The translations under genes were made by a program, and so were the position numbers. Below are positions 21,946 to 32,989 of a stretch of 64,000 bases of DNA, piece after piece. This DNA is from Tetrastigma voinierianum (Eukaryota > Streptophyta > Magnoliopsida > Vitales > Vitaceae), in the NCBI GenBank assembly GCA_016808115.1, contig JAEQBH010001848.1, positions 620,001 to 684,000 of the forward strand, written 5' to 3'. The notes beneath the pieces are model-generated. The model was not told the DNA's origin, did no database searches, and saw only the letters and a program-made list of their open reading frames with translations. The number at the start of each line of letters is the position of its first letter. Within the stretch, counting starts at the first letter, position 1.

Positions 21946-22458
21946 AAATCCCCACATGAATGAAATTGACACCCAAAGACAAGACAATAGAATACAACGT
22001 TTGAAACCTACATCGGAGAGGTAGGTGTTACCCTTTGAACCTTCCCTTGTATAAGTATGTTTATTCTACTAACTAAACAGTAGATATGATGTCCTTGAAC
22101 TTAATAGTCATTTGTCTAGATGATGACATACCACACACAGGAATCTTTCTAACATTTCTCAGTTCTCACTTTTATGTTCGTTTTGGCCATGAATATGCGC
22201 CTAGTTTTGCAAGAGTTTAATAGGAATTGTGCCCTATTCAATTCCCTTTGAATCGGCCCCACTTCACCCTTACATGTAATCTCCTAAATTAAGAGTAGCT
22301 CATATTACTCTTTCCAAATGCATAGTGATCATTAAAAGCATAGCTTTGCCTTCTTCGTATGAGCATCACTGTTTCATCACAGGAATGGAAACGGGAAAAT
22401 CCCCATAGTAATCAAATGAAAGCCTTTACAATTTAGTTGTCTTTTTTGAACCTAGATC
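21946..22458. other. 3' non-coding part of copia Y, LTR not resolved
   Basis: Located beyond the RNase H stop of copia Y. The GATTTTCCCGTTTCCATTCC-like stretch (minus strand, about 22390) resembles the post-RNase H region of copia elements. I could not match it to a second LTR on the other side of Y. Confidence 0.4.
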
Positions 22459-23060
22459 TTAGGATCTCCAGTTAGCTAGGTTGGGTATCCATTGTATTAA
22501 CTTATTCTTTATGGGCTTTAGTCCCATTCCCCTCAATGACTTTTCAGCTAACTCTCTGTTTAACCATTTGGTTAGCAGATCTGTGATGTTATCCTTAGAT
22601 CTTACATAATCTAGAGAGATAACCCCAATTGAGAGTAGTTGTCTAATGGTGTTATGTCTACAATGTATATGTCTAGACTTACCATTGTACATCATGTTTT
22701 ATGCTCTACCAATAGCATATTAACTATCACAATGTCTACATATTGGAGGCACATGTTTTGGTCAACTTGGAATATCCTCTAGGAAGTGGTGTAGCCATTC
22801 AACCTCTTCCCCACATTTGTCTTGGGTTATAAACTTAGATTCCATTGTGGATTTGGCAATAATCATTTGTTTTGAGGATTTCCATGAGATTGTTGCTCCT
22901 CCCAGTGCAAACACATAACCACTTTGGGATTTTAAGTCTTTAACATTTGATATCCAATTAACATCATCGTATCTTTCAAGTACAGCAAGATATCTTGTAT
23001 AGTGTAGTCCATAATCATGAGTAAACCATAAGTATTTTAATACTCTCATAATTTCTTACC
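22459..23060 (-). pseudogene. RNase H of copia Y
   Basis: At 22762-23049 the minus strand reads SGYVFALGGATISWKSSKQ and STMESKFITQDKCGEEVEWL, with WISNVKDLKS upstream. At 22459-22695 it reads YNGKSRHIHCRHNTIRQLL, DYVRSKDNITDLLTKWLNRE and GMGLKP. These are the core and C-terminus of copia RNase H. The two pieces are separated by an indel near 22700. Confidence 0.9.
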
Positions 23061-24228
23061 AATGCTTAGCTCTTGGATTACTCGTGTATCTGCTCAGTTT
23101 GTTAACTGCATAGGCTATTTCTGGTCGTGTACAACTCATTAAGTACATTAAGACCGCATATTACCCTAGAGTATTCTGCTTTAGAAACACTCTCTGATTT
23201 ATTCTTAGAGATATGTAGAGTTACATCTACCAGTGTTATGGTTATGCCCGAATTATCTTTGTCAAACTTTCTAAGAATATTGTCAACATAGTGTGATTAA
23301 CTTAGAATGAGTCCATCTGATGCTCTTTTGATTTTTATCCCCAATATAATATCAACAAGTCCTAAGTCCTTCATGTCAAATCTTGAAGTAAACATGATCT
23401 TAGTAGATATAATAATCTTATCATCAATACCTACAATAAGCATGTCATCTACGTACAGACATACAATGACATATCCATGTTCTGTGTCTTTGAAATAAAC
23501 ATTAATTTGTCACATTCATTTGACAGTCATGTGACACTCATGACATTGTCAAATTTCTGCATTGTTTTTGGTGCTTGTTTTAGCCCATACAATGATTCAC
23601 CTTTCCTATGCACCTTCCTTTCTTACCCTCGTGTGTCGTCCACGTATTTCTTCATCTAAATCTCTATTAAGTAAGTCTGTTTTCACATCCATTTGATGTA
23701 ATTCAAGGTTCCTTAAGGCAAAAATTGTAAGCACCATCCTTATGGAATTTATTCTTGTCATAGGAGAATATGTGTCAAAATAATTAAGGCCTTCAGTTTA
23801 TTTGTAGCCTTTGATCACAAGTCTTGCTTTGTATTTTTCAATTGATCTATCTACTTTCCATTTCCTAGAATTTAAAGGTTTACAACCTGGTGGAAGATCC
23901 ACTAGTTCCCAAGTATAGTTATGCAATATGGAATCAATTTCACTCCTGTCATAGGAGAATATGTGTCAAAATAATCAAGGCCTTCAGTTTGTTTGTAGCC
24001 TTTAATCACAAGTCTTGCTTTGTATTTTTCAATTGATCTATCTACTTTCCATTTCCTCTTGAAAACCCACTTAGAAATTAAAGGTTTACAACCTGGTGGA
24101 AGATCCACTAGTTCCCAAGTATAGTCATGCAATATGGAATCAATTTCACTCTTAATTACCTCTTTCCACATGAGACTCTCTGTAGAGTTCACTACCTTTT
24201 TTAAAGTTTGAGGTTCCTTTACAAGCAC
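23061..24228 (-). pseudogene. Reverse transcriptase of copia Y, with internal duplication
   Basis: N-terminal piece 23902-24228 reads SEIDSILHDYTWELVDLPPG, CKPLISKWVFKRKWK and YKARLVIKGYKQTEGLDYFDTYSP. The catalytic LYVDDMLIVG has YVDD encoded at 23444-23455. The N-terminal part is present twice because of a tandem duplication (23758-23947 and 23948-24155), which puts two RT start segments in a row and kills the frame. Confidence 0.9.
23758..24155. repeat. 190-bp tandem duplication within copia Y RT
   Basis: GTCATAGGAGAATATGTGTC occurs at 23758 and again at 23948, and the following ~190 bp are nearly identical. The second copy retains about 18 bp (TTGAAAACCCACTTAGAA) that the first lacks. 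The two copies differ at only a few bases, so the duplication is younger than most of the decay. Confidence 0.92.
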
Positions 24229-25380
24229 ATATGTAAGAAAATCTTGACCAAATGATTTTTATGTCCTTACTATTTTGCTGCGTCTAGGTTCTACCTCACC
24301 TTCCTTATCTTGATCCTAACTATTTTCATTAATAGTCTCAAGCACTCGTTTCGACGAACTTGGCTCTTCTTTAGATTTACATGGAAATATATCTTCAAAG
24401 ATTAATGCATTCCTCAATTCCATTATCGTATTCTTATGAATATATGGGATATTCGAATCATGGACAAGAAATCCATAAGCAGTATTGTTATTTACATAAC
24501 CAATGAAAATGCAATCAATAGTTTTAGGTCTTATTTTCATTTTTTTAGGTTGAGGAACTGCCACTTTAACCGGACATCCCCACACTCTCAAGTATTTATA
24601 GGATGGATGTCGTTCCTCTCCATAACTCATATGGAGTCTTCTCTGCTTTCTATTTAGATACCTTATTCAAAAGGTAATTAGCAGACAAAATGGCTTCTCC
24701 CCACATGTTTTGTGATAGATCAAAACTTATCAACGTTGCATTCATCATTTCTTTAAGAGTACAATTCTTTTCACAAGAACTACCTCATTGGATTGATGAA
24801 TATGGTGTTAGGTTTCCATGTATAAACTATGTTAAGCTGATTCTAACTCGCTTTATAGAACAAATTTCTCCAATGCCTCATCCTTACTTTTGAGTAGGTG
24901 CACATAACAGTACTTGGTGTTATCATCATCAAAGGTAATAAAATATTAATTGCCACCTCTTGTTTGTACAAATTTCAAATCACATATATCACTATGAATT
25001 AAGTCAAGAGGTTTAGTGTGTCTTTCAACACTTTGAAAATATGACCTGGTTAATTTTGCCTCATTACAAGTTTCACACTTATGTTTTGGATCAATGTGGA
25101 ATGTCGGTATATGATTTAAGTTAATTAATCTATGTAATGTATCATAATTAACATGTCCTAATCTACCATGTCATAGATTAGAAGACTCACAAATATAAGC
25201 AAAAGTACTAGCTTTATTCATATCTGACTTAATGATAGTCATTACATTAAGCTTCCATATGTCGTCACTCATATACCAGTTTCTGACATACATTCCACTC
25301 TTTGATAAAAAAAAAAATTATCTTACTCAAACATCAACCAAAATCCATGACTATTCAGCAATGAACTAGACACCAAGTTC
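24229..25380 (-). pseudogene. Integrase of copia Y
   Basis: At 24316-24630 the minus strand reads YKYLRVWGCPVKVAVPQPKK, PKTIDCIFIGYVNNNTAYGF and MELRNALIFEDIFP, the conserved C-terminal end of copia integrase. Near 24910-24960 it reads YFITFDDDNTKYCYVH, containing the first catalytic aspartate. Middle parts are broken. Confidence 0.85.
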
Positions 25381-25382
25381 TT

Positions 25383-25690
25383 TCAAATTTCAGGCACATA
25401 CAATAAATTTGTTAGAGTCAGGTCCTTTCCAGAAGTCATCTTCAAGACCACCTTTCCTTGGTCTTTGATTTCAGAGGTGGCAGAGTTTCCAATGTACACC
25501 TTTTCCTTGGTCTCAGTTGGTTCAAAATTGGAGAACATCTTCTTGTCCGAGCACACATGAAGAGTAACACTAATGTTAATCCACATTTCTTGGGATTGGA
25601 TCCCACCAAGTTCACCTCAGAGATTACTAATGTACGTGTTAGGTCAATGTCAAACACATCCTTGCTGATGTCATCAACCACATTGGCTTA
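25383..25690 (-). pseudogene. Protease of copia Y
   Basis: The minus strand at 25383-25586 reads TLHVCSDKKMFSNFEPTETK, EKVYIGNSATSEIKDQGKVV and LKMTSGKDLTLTNLLYVPEI. This is the copia protease start and the segment joining it to the pre-integrase region. The usual DTGA box before TLHVC is altered. Confidence 0.8.
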
Positions 25691-26602
25691 TTTGGGTTTG
25701 TTCTTCTTTGGCAATCTACAATCTACAAATTTGTGACCTTGCTTCCCACGATTAAAGGATTTTCCTTGAAACTTCAGCTTCTTAGAGACTCCCCCTTTAG
25801 GTCCTACTTAGTGTCCTTCCCTTCGTTGTTAGCTTTCTTGAACTTGGAACCTTGACCATGTTCCATAAAGCTAGCCTTTAACTCATTGGGATTATGTGCC
25901 CTTTTCTTCTCAGATCCTCTATTGTCTTCTTCAATGCAAAATCTAACAATCAAATCTTTGATGCAAAGTCTAATAATCAGATCTTTGATGTTCATTTCCT
26001 TTCTCTTATGCTTGAGGTAATTCTTGAAGTCTTTTCAAGCCGGATGCAACTTCTCAACTATAGTTGCAACTTGAAAAGCTTCACTCAACATTATTCCCTC
26101 AACATGTATCTAATGGAGGATTACTAAGTTCTGGGATCGACCATGGTCTTGAATCTACCATTTTGCAAATGAGGAACTACCCAATGACAAACTTCAAATT
26201 TCCAAAGATCCTCGCTTTATACTTTCGATCTAGTGATTCCCATAGCTCTTTGGTTGTTTTCTTATCTAAATATACATTGTATAATGAATAAGTCAAAGCA
26301 TTCATGACGTAATTCCTACATGGAAAGTCAAAATGTTTCTAAGCTTCCACAGCACTAATGACTTGTCGCACTTATCCTCTTTGAGCTTATCTTCAATCAA
26401 GAATCTTGCAAGATTCAAGGTGGTCAGATAGAATAACATCTTCTTTTGCCACCTTTTAAAATAAAGTCCGTTGAACTTCTATAGTTTTTCTCTAGTTGAG
26501 ACAAAGATAGGCACAACAGTAGGCATTACTTGTACTTGTGCCACAATAGAGATCATCACTTGGGCATATGCGAGTAGAACCACATTGTTGGAATCAGAGT
26601 CC
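25691..26602 (-). pseudogene. Gag of copia Y
   Basis: The start is taken at the minus-strand ATG near 26602 (MDSDSNNVVL). Then come a FNGLYFKRWQKKMLFYLTTL-like capsid segment near 26400-26480, a charged linker at 25804-25995 (EEDNRGSEKKRAHNPNELKA), and a knuckle near 25700-25770 in which two cysteines of the CCHC pattern are lost (NRGKQGHKFVDCRLPK). Several frameshifts. Confidence 0.8.
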
Positions 26603-26940
26603 ATTTCTCTGCAAAATTGTAAAAAATGTCAATTTTCTAATCCTAAAACCAATTCTCGGAATAATAGAAAATAACGTGTAACAAAGTATTCCTAGGAAAG
26701 ACTAGTGGGGTATAAAACCCAGGCTAGAAACAGTCTCCTTAGACAAAGCATTCAATTCCCAGGAAAGATTTAAGGGGTCACAAACGGTCCCTCTTAAGAT
26801 CCAAACTCATTAGACAGAACTTCTCTATATCGTAATTTCCAATTTCCTTAGACCAAAAGGAATTGGCACAACCCAAAAAGTGAATGTAGAGTTTAGCCTA
26901 CTAGGCTTATCTCCTCATCATATATTCCTCGTAAGAAAAA
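26603..26940. other. Leader / LTR candidate of copia Y
   Basis: Non-coding sequence upstream of gag with repeated TCCTAGGAAAG and TCCCAGGAAAG phrases. It should contain the primer site and LTR, but I see neither a clear TGGTATCAGAGC complement nor a matching copy at the other end. Confidence 0.35.
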
Positions 26941-27055
26941 CCACAACTAAACATGTAGCCTAGTGGTTGAAGCTTTGTATTATGAACCCATAAGTCATTA
27001 GTTCAAACCCCACCATTGTAATTTTATAACAGGTTTCAAACCTTTTCTTGTTTAA
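26941..27055 (+). repeat. SINE-like sequence 3
   Basis: A perfect pol III A box, TAGCCTAGTGGTTGAAG, is at 26956-26972, and a B-box-like AGTTCAAACCCC at 27000-27011. The 44-bp separation is in the range of tRNA-derived SINEs. A T-rich stretch follows. It cannot fold as a tRNA because the acceptor arms are absent. Confidence 0.5.
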
Positions 27056-27793
27056 GGACTTTATTTTTTGTAACACCAAACAATTTTTTTCAAAGGGAAT
27101 AAATGAACAACTTCCCTTTTTTTTAAACAAAAAGAACCTTTTTCTTTCCTTAAAAAAAACTTTTTTTTCATTTTAAAAAGCTTCCCTAAATTTTTTTTTT
27201 TTTTTTTTTTTCCTTGTAAGCTAAAAATCATGTGGAACTTGTTTCTTAAAAAAAAAAAAAGAACCTTTTGTTTTTTTACGGAAAGACAAGGAAATCCACA
27301 GTTTGTTTCAAATGAAAACCTTTTTTTCCTTGAACCCGGATAAACAAACAAAACCTTCCTTTTGGTTTTTTTTTTTTAATAAAAACCCTTTCGGAAACTA
27401 ACTTTTTGTCCTTATAAAACAAACTCTCTTTTTTTCCAAACAAAAGATTCCTTTGATTTCAACTTATCCAACTATTATTTTCGAAAATGAGAGAACAATT
27501 ATGTTTTTTTTTCTTCAAAAGAACCGAATGTTTTTGTTTAAGGGCGGTTTTCCACGATTTGATTTTGAAGATATAAAAAAAATAAATCCTAATCCGTTTT
27601 TATGAACATAAGGAAATATTCCTTTTACAATCAGAGGATATGTTTTTCCTTTTTTTTTCCATTCTTTCTTTTTTCTGGGCCAATTTTTTTCGACCAATAT
27701 ACTTCGGTGACTTCTTCTTTTCCGGCGAACCAACCCTGTTGGTTTGAGTTTTTTTTTTTCCTCACTTCTACTTTTTTCCCCCTTTAATTTCGC
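27056..27793. repeat. Homopolymer-rich low-complexity region
   Basis: Dense runs of T and A (up to about 22 T near 27190-27211) alternate with short CC or GG pieces over more than 700 bp. Long ORFs on the minus strand here (27061-27351, 27515-27895) are lysine/phenylalanine-rich and are composition artefacts. Confidence 0.75.
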
Positions 27794-27905
27794 TTTAAGA
27801 CTGTTACAAGATAGTACATAAACTGAACCACAAGAAGAAGAACAATACATCTGAAAAAAAAATTGAGATTCAAACCGAGTCTTGTGCAGGCACAATCTCC
27901 TTTTA
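27794..27905. repeat. Dispersed repeat R1, copy 2
   Basis: Matches 8655-8775: ACAAGATAGTACATAAACTG, ACAAGAAGAAGAA, an A run, and GTCTTGTGCAGGCACAATCT at the end. Confidence 0.7.
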
Positions 27906-27959
27906 ATATGTCGTGCCTAAGGAATTGTACAGAGCGAACCGAGCATAATGTCGAGGCTG

Positions 27960-29850
27960 TTTCGAGCTCAAAAGACGTGTAGGGCTCCCGAAGCTGGCTC
28001 GAAGCAAAAGCTCGATTCGAGCTTTATTTGTGTTAGTCGGCACCGAAAAAAAAAATAAAGCTCGAAGCTTAGCTCAGTAGGCTTATTATTAGTGCGTGTA
28101 AAACCCGAAAAATCAGAGATTTTTAGAAGGAATTAAAATAGTAATTTCGGTCAAAATCCGGAAAAAAAAATTATTTTAGATCTCGGATGACGAAACGGAC
28201 TTCACCGTTAGAATCGTCTCGCGAAATCTAGCTACCAAGTCGAATTTCATCGAATTCCAAGGCAGTTGGAATTCCACATTTTTCGAGGCACCGAGAGTAG
28301 TGCAGGACACTTGACGCAATTGAGTGGCTCAAGATGAGACACGTGTCAAGTGGAGATCTAGTCAAACAATGAGCTCAAGTATGGGCTATAGGTGACATGT
28401 GGCATCATGTCATTGGAGGGAAATCCATTGTAGATGGATAAGAGGGATAAGGGAAATCCTAGGCTAATGAAAATTGGACGTGTAGCGAGTGAGAGGACAA
28501 GCTCTTGCCACATCTTGGAACGAAACAGAGGATGGGAGAAAGAAAAGGGCAGAAAGAAGAGGAAGAAAAGAGAGAGTTGTAGAGAGAGAGAGACTCCACC
28601 TTCTCTCTAAGTTTCCCGACGATCGGACCATCGGTTTCAGGCGAAGCAAGAGGAGGAGTTCATCCTCACGACAAGGGTTTCACATAGAGACCGAAGTTTG
28701 GGAGTTTTAACAAAAACTCCAAGAGGTAGGGGTTTTCTCCTACTTGGTTTAATTATTGTCTAAGGGTCATTCAAATGGCATGAGTTGTGTGAGGCCGTGA
28801 GTGGCCGTGTAAACCGTCCCAAGACCTTGGGATAGTGTGCTGGAGATTCCGGGATTGTTTTCGGACAGTCCGGGGACTGACTTTTAGACTAAGTAATTGT
28901 CCTTGTATGCCATTTCATGTGTTAGAGTTAAAATGAATAATGGTGTTGGTTGTCTTGCCCTAAGGGGAATGTTTGGTTGTGTTTTGAACCATGGGAAGCT
29001 GCCATATTGTGGTAGTACACATTAACGGACTTTAGAACTGATTTTGGGTAGGAAATAAAGGGATTCTGGTAGTGAGTCCTTCAGGTAAATTGTAGCCACG
29101 TCAGTGAACTTGATGTTAGGCTTTTGAATTTCTCAAATCGGACCTCGGTAGCCCAAGTTATGGTCCGTTTACCCTGAGCAGTCTAATGGAAGGGTTGTCA
29201 GGGCTAGGTGGTGGCCCCAGAGATGGGTTCTGCCTGATGGAATTCCGTCAGGCCTAGGATCATGCATGACCTCCAACTTCAGAAGGTCATAACTTTCTCG
29301 TCCAAACTCTGATTCGGGTGTTCTTAGACTCTATGGAAAGCCCATTGAGTCAAGTTTCCAGCCGGATGCCTTTGGAGGGCAGTGGGTGTTGGATCTAGCC
29401 GGAAAGGGGCATTCGGGTAGGTAAGGTAGGCTGTCCGGGTATGACTGCCTAGTCATGTGTGACTTCCAACTTCGGAAGGTCATAACTTTCTCTTCCGAAC
29501 TCCGATTTAGGTGTTTTTAGACTCTATGGAAAGCCCATTGACTAAAGATTCCAACTGTATGTATGTGGAGGGCATTGGGTACCGGAGCTAGCCAGGAAGG
29601 GGCTCCCGAGAAAGTCAGGTAGGCTGTCCGGGTAGGCTGCCTAGTCATGTGTGACTTCCAACTTCGGAAGGTCATAACTTCTTTGTCCGAACTCCGATTT
29701 GGGTGTTCTTAGACTCTATGGAAAGCCCATTGAGTCAATATTTCATCTGTATTCCTATGGAGGGCATTGGATGCTAGATCTAGCCGAAAAGGGGCTCCCA
29801 GGAAAGTAAGGTAGGTTATCCGGGTAAGGCTGCCTACCCGAACGAGCTTT
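27960..29850 (+). repeat. Solo-LTR-like segment
   Basis: Texture matches plant gypsy LTRs: a repeated TCGAGCTC-rich start, a purine-rich transcribed part with an AG microsatellite (28560-28595), then a CT-rich leader and a 190-bp repeat. No gag or pol borders it. Exact ends and a target duplication were not found. The ORFs at 28464-28710 have no recognisable product. A non-LTR origin remains possible. Confidence 0.4.
29265..29840. repeat. 190-bp tandem repeat, three units
   Basis: Units start at GGTCATAACTT near 29287, 29478 and 29669, each followed by TCCGAACTCCGATTT or a close variant, GACTCTATGGAAAGCCCATTG and GGCTGTCCGGGTA. The third unit is shorter at its end. A related single unit lies in each arm of the foldback at 45398-46150. 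Confidence 0.9.
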
Positions 29851-30002
29851 TTTCCGAATCGAATCCGAGTAGGTGACGAACCATTTCGCTCATGGTCACC
29901 CCTAATCGTGCCTTCTACGTGGGTGCTTTGAGACTTCAACAACGTCTGCTTTCCATGATATAACTGTCTAGATGAATGGTCTACAATAGCACTCTGCAAC
30001 CA

Positions 30003-30275
30003 CTCTCGACGAACTAGCTATGTTCATATCTCTATCACGGAGGGAATATGACAAACTTGCTAAAGTTTTCTCTCTATTCCAAAGAGATTAAGAGCTCTAT
30101 TTAAAAAGACTTCAGGTGAGGAACATACGAGCAAGAAAGAGAATATCTTCTGACAGTTTCAAGCTGACGGGAGAAAGGAATGAATACACCCATAATAGTA
30201 TTAAAGGATTTGAAATCAAACATTTCAAAATATATTTTAATTTCATTCAAACAAACGGGTACAATCCAACATACA
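30003..30275 (+). repeat. Dispersed repeat R2, copy 2
   Basis: Same orientation as 21665-21945, roughly 85-90% alike by eye, ending CATTCAAACAAACGGG. It sits just left of the antisense ORF of Tat element 2. Confidence 0.75.
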
Positions 30276-30327
30276 CGTCATAACAAAACGATGAAAAGAA
30301 ACCATCATACCAAGACGACACAATCAC

Positions 30328-32706
30328 ATGAGTGTTAGTGGATTTTCCATGCTTCGTATTGGTGACGGAGGCACTCAAAGGATGGCCACAGGAGAGCGTC
30401 ACCTTGGGAGCAATGCGGATGAGGATCTGCCCTCATCCTCCTCACGTGTTGACGTTGTTTGGGTCATAATGTGGCTCAAGCCAGTTGGGGAACCCCGGGC
30501 TGACGCATTTTGGAAGAAATTTTCCTTTCCCCCCAATGCAAGGGTTTTCTTTTCTTCCTCAAGGCCTCGTTTTGCGACTTGCACGGAGGAAGACCGAGAG
30601 GGAATGAATTTCATGTATTGGCCAGAGGTTCACATAAGTGAGGGGTTGAGGTTCCCCCTTCCTCAATTAGTGCATCAATTTTCTACTTTACCTGTCTCTA
30701 TTCAATCCATACACACGTGAACATGATACGTGTTTTGTTAGGGGTGTGTCTACTGTACCTCAAGTATGATGTGTGTCTGGGCTTGGAGGAGGTCCTTTAT
30801 GCTTATAGCATAAAGCAACATAAGCTAGGGAGGTATTACCTCGTTGGCGATGTAAATGGTTGCAGTGGTAGCGAACTTGCCCGACCTGAAGCAAACGAAG
30901 CCTCGGGGCAATGTCTGGTCCGTCGGTGCTTAGGGGTGTCTGCGAGGACCCGTGTGAGTTCAGTGAATCGTACCACTAATTCAAGTCTGGTGTAGGGATC
31001 TAAGCCCTACTCCATCCCTGCCTTGATGGTTTGATTATAGGGAAAATACTTTAATTTTGTTTGTGTATGTTATGGTTTGTGTGGGTAGGTAATTTGGGTC
31101 GAGGGAAACTCGTCGATGACCTAAGTCCAGCTCAATTTGACTTGCTAGTAAAAGTCCTTAGCCATCCGAGCAATGAAAGAGATTTCAAACATCTTCTCAC
31201 GCCGTCGAACCTTTGGGAGGTTTTTTACCTTCCAAAGGAGTTTATTCTTCCAAAAGTCCCAAGGTTAAACTTTAAGGATTCAGGAGATGTTCGAGCCAAA
31301 GAGCGGGTTCAAAACCGTCTTCTCACCCGTACTAAGGAAGCATCCGAGAAGATGGCTAGAGGTGATATTAGCGATGCTTTCCCGTTTGTTGCTCTCCTCC
31401 ATCCTAAACTTCGCTATCATCTTGGTCAAAAAGACCGAGGGAGGGGGAGGGGGAGACTTTGCAGGAGTTGAGGCAACAAGTGCACAACCAGTAAACACAA
31501 CAGGCCAAGGAGAGATCTTTTAATCCTCGGCCAAGTAAGGGAGCTCGGGACACCAATGCCCCTCTCGAGGATCGTTGTCCTGCTTCGCGTCCTCATGGAG
31601 GGATTAGGATATCGGAGGGTCATGAGACAAGGCCGACCCAAGGAGATGCAGCTACTTTAAAGGGTAAGGGAAAGGTTATGGCGTCTTCAGGGAATACTTT
31701 GTCTGGAGAAAAACCGACGTCCCCACCTTCCCTCGAAGCGCTTATGTCCAACCTTTCACTGTTTGAGGAGCCGCTCTTGAAAGACTCGAACAAGGAAGTG
31801 CTTACCTCATTAGGTGAGGTGTACGGTAAGGAGGCGATAAAGGGGGTGCAAGAACTTTTAAAGGATGCTACTCCCTTCAAGATGGCAGCCTCCATAAGCA
31901 CCTTCCCTATTCGTTGTTTGCTTAGTATTTATGTATATATCTTTTATTTACTACATGTTATACTTTGTGATTCTCACAAATGTACATGTTCGGCTCCTAT
32001 ATGGCGAAGTACAGCGACATACATCAGCACCAACTAAGCCATTTGTCTCATTTAAGGGAGGGAACCCGAGAGTTGTACAATAAGCTGCAAGAAAACTCCT
32101 GGGTTCCACAAATGGAGAAAGACCTAAAGGAAGCCCTACTAAAGTGGGCTAATCTGGCCAAAGAGCGTATTGTTTTGACCGTCAAGGTGAAGAAGGTGCC
32201 GAAGCTAGAGGTCAATGTGGTTGAACTACAAAAGACCATCATCGAGCTGTGCAACATTCACCAAACTGAAATATAAAGACTACGTAGTATTCATCAGGCA
32301 AAGATTAAGAATAAATACACTTTCTATTAATCGAAGAGGTGTGGGTTCTGAATGAACTGTAAGCCTCCTATAATGCAAAACTACATGTTTTATATGCGGA
32401 ACAGTATGAGTATGGCTAATGGGCTAGTTATGATGAAGTCGGGCGAATTGCTTATAGGGACCTTGAACCTTCTTCGGAGGACGCTGCCAAGCCCACAAGC
32501 AGCGCGAATATTGCTGAGCCAAATAGCTTGGTGGAGGAGCGAGGCCAGAAGGAAGCTTTAAGGGGCAGATGGTTTGAACCTACAACAGTGGCCAACGTAG
32601 AGCCCGATGTTATTATCTTGTCTGAAATCACAACCGAGCCATCAGCTCTTCTTCCTAAAAACTCGGTTGATGTAGTTAGGCCATCTACGCCTCCTAAGTT
32701 GATGTA
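30328..32706 (+). pseudogene. Antisense extra ORF of Tat element 2
   Basis: Open pieces on the + strand, opposite to pol. 30328-30720 contains WPEVHISEGLRFPLPQLVHQ. From 30723 MIRVLLGVCLLYLKYDVCLG and HKLGRYYLV follow. 31061-31471 reads LSPAQFDLLVKVLSHPSNER and LTPSNLWEVFYLPKEFILPK. A coiled-coil-like part is at 31980-32276 (ELQKTIIELCNIH). The glycine/leucine/FPL pattern is that of the plant family called putative gypsy-type transposon (Transposase_28), which I know from antisense ORFs of Tat elements. Its function is unknown. Frameshifts break it into five or more pieces. Introns are a possible alternative for some breaks. Confidence 0.6.
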
Positions 32707-32989
32707 GTCGGGCCATTAGTGCCTCCTGAGGATTTGGTTGATGTAGTCGGGCCATCAACTCCTCCCCACTGAAAATTTATGTTAACTAGCCGTGAAGGTT
32801 TGTTCCTAGTTAATATTTTTTATATTTTGACATGAAGTTAATTTTAAACACCAAATGGCTTTGTTTGTTATCAAACTGTTTGTTCTCATCGATGAGTTAT
32901 GCTGCCTTTAAGAGCTGTAGAGACTCATCTTTGGCTAGGGCCTAGAGATTCGTCGAGAGTTTAGCCAGTGAGGCATTTGAGGGGGCATG

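Larger units (their letters stand above)
22450..26610 (-). mobile_element. Ty1/copia element Y, degenerate
   Basis: In minus-strand order the region has gag (from an ATG near 26602), a zinc knuckle, protease, integrase, RT and RNase H, a complete copia polyprotein order over about 4.1 kb. Several long open pieces survive, so it is less decayed than copia X. LTRs were not resolved at either side. Wording differs clearly from X, A, B and D, so it is a separate family. Confidence 0.9.

Noticed and set aside
26956..27011. tRNA gene
   Set aside because: A and B boxes present, but no cloverleaf; a SINE-like origin fits better.
27061..27895. Lysine- and phenylalanine-rich minus-strand ORFs
   Set aside because: Homopolymer runs explain the composition; no domain or start context.
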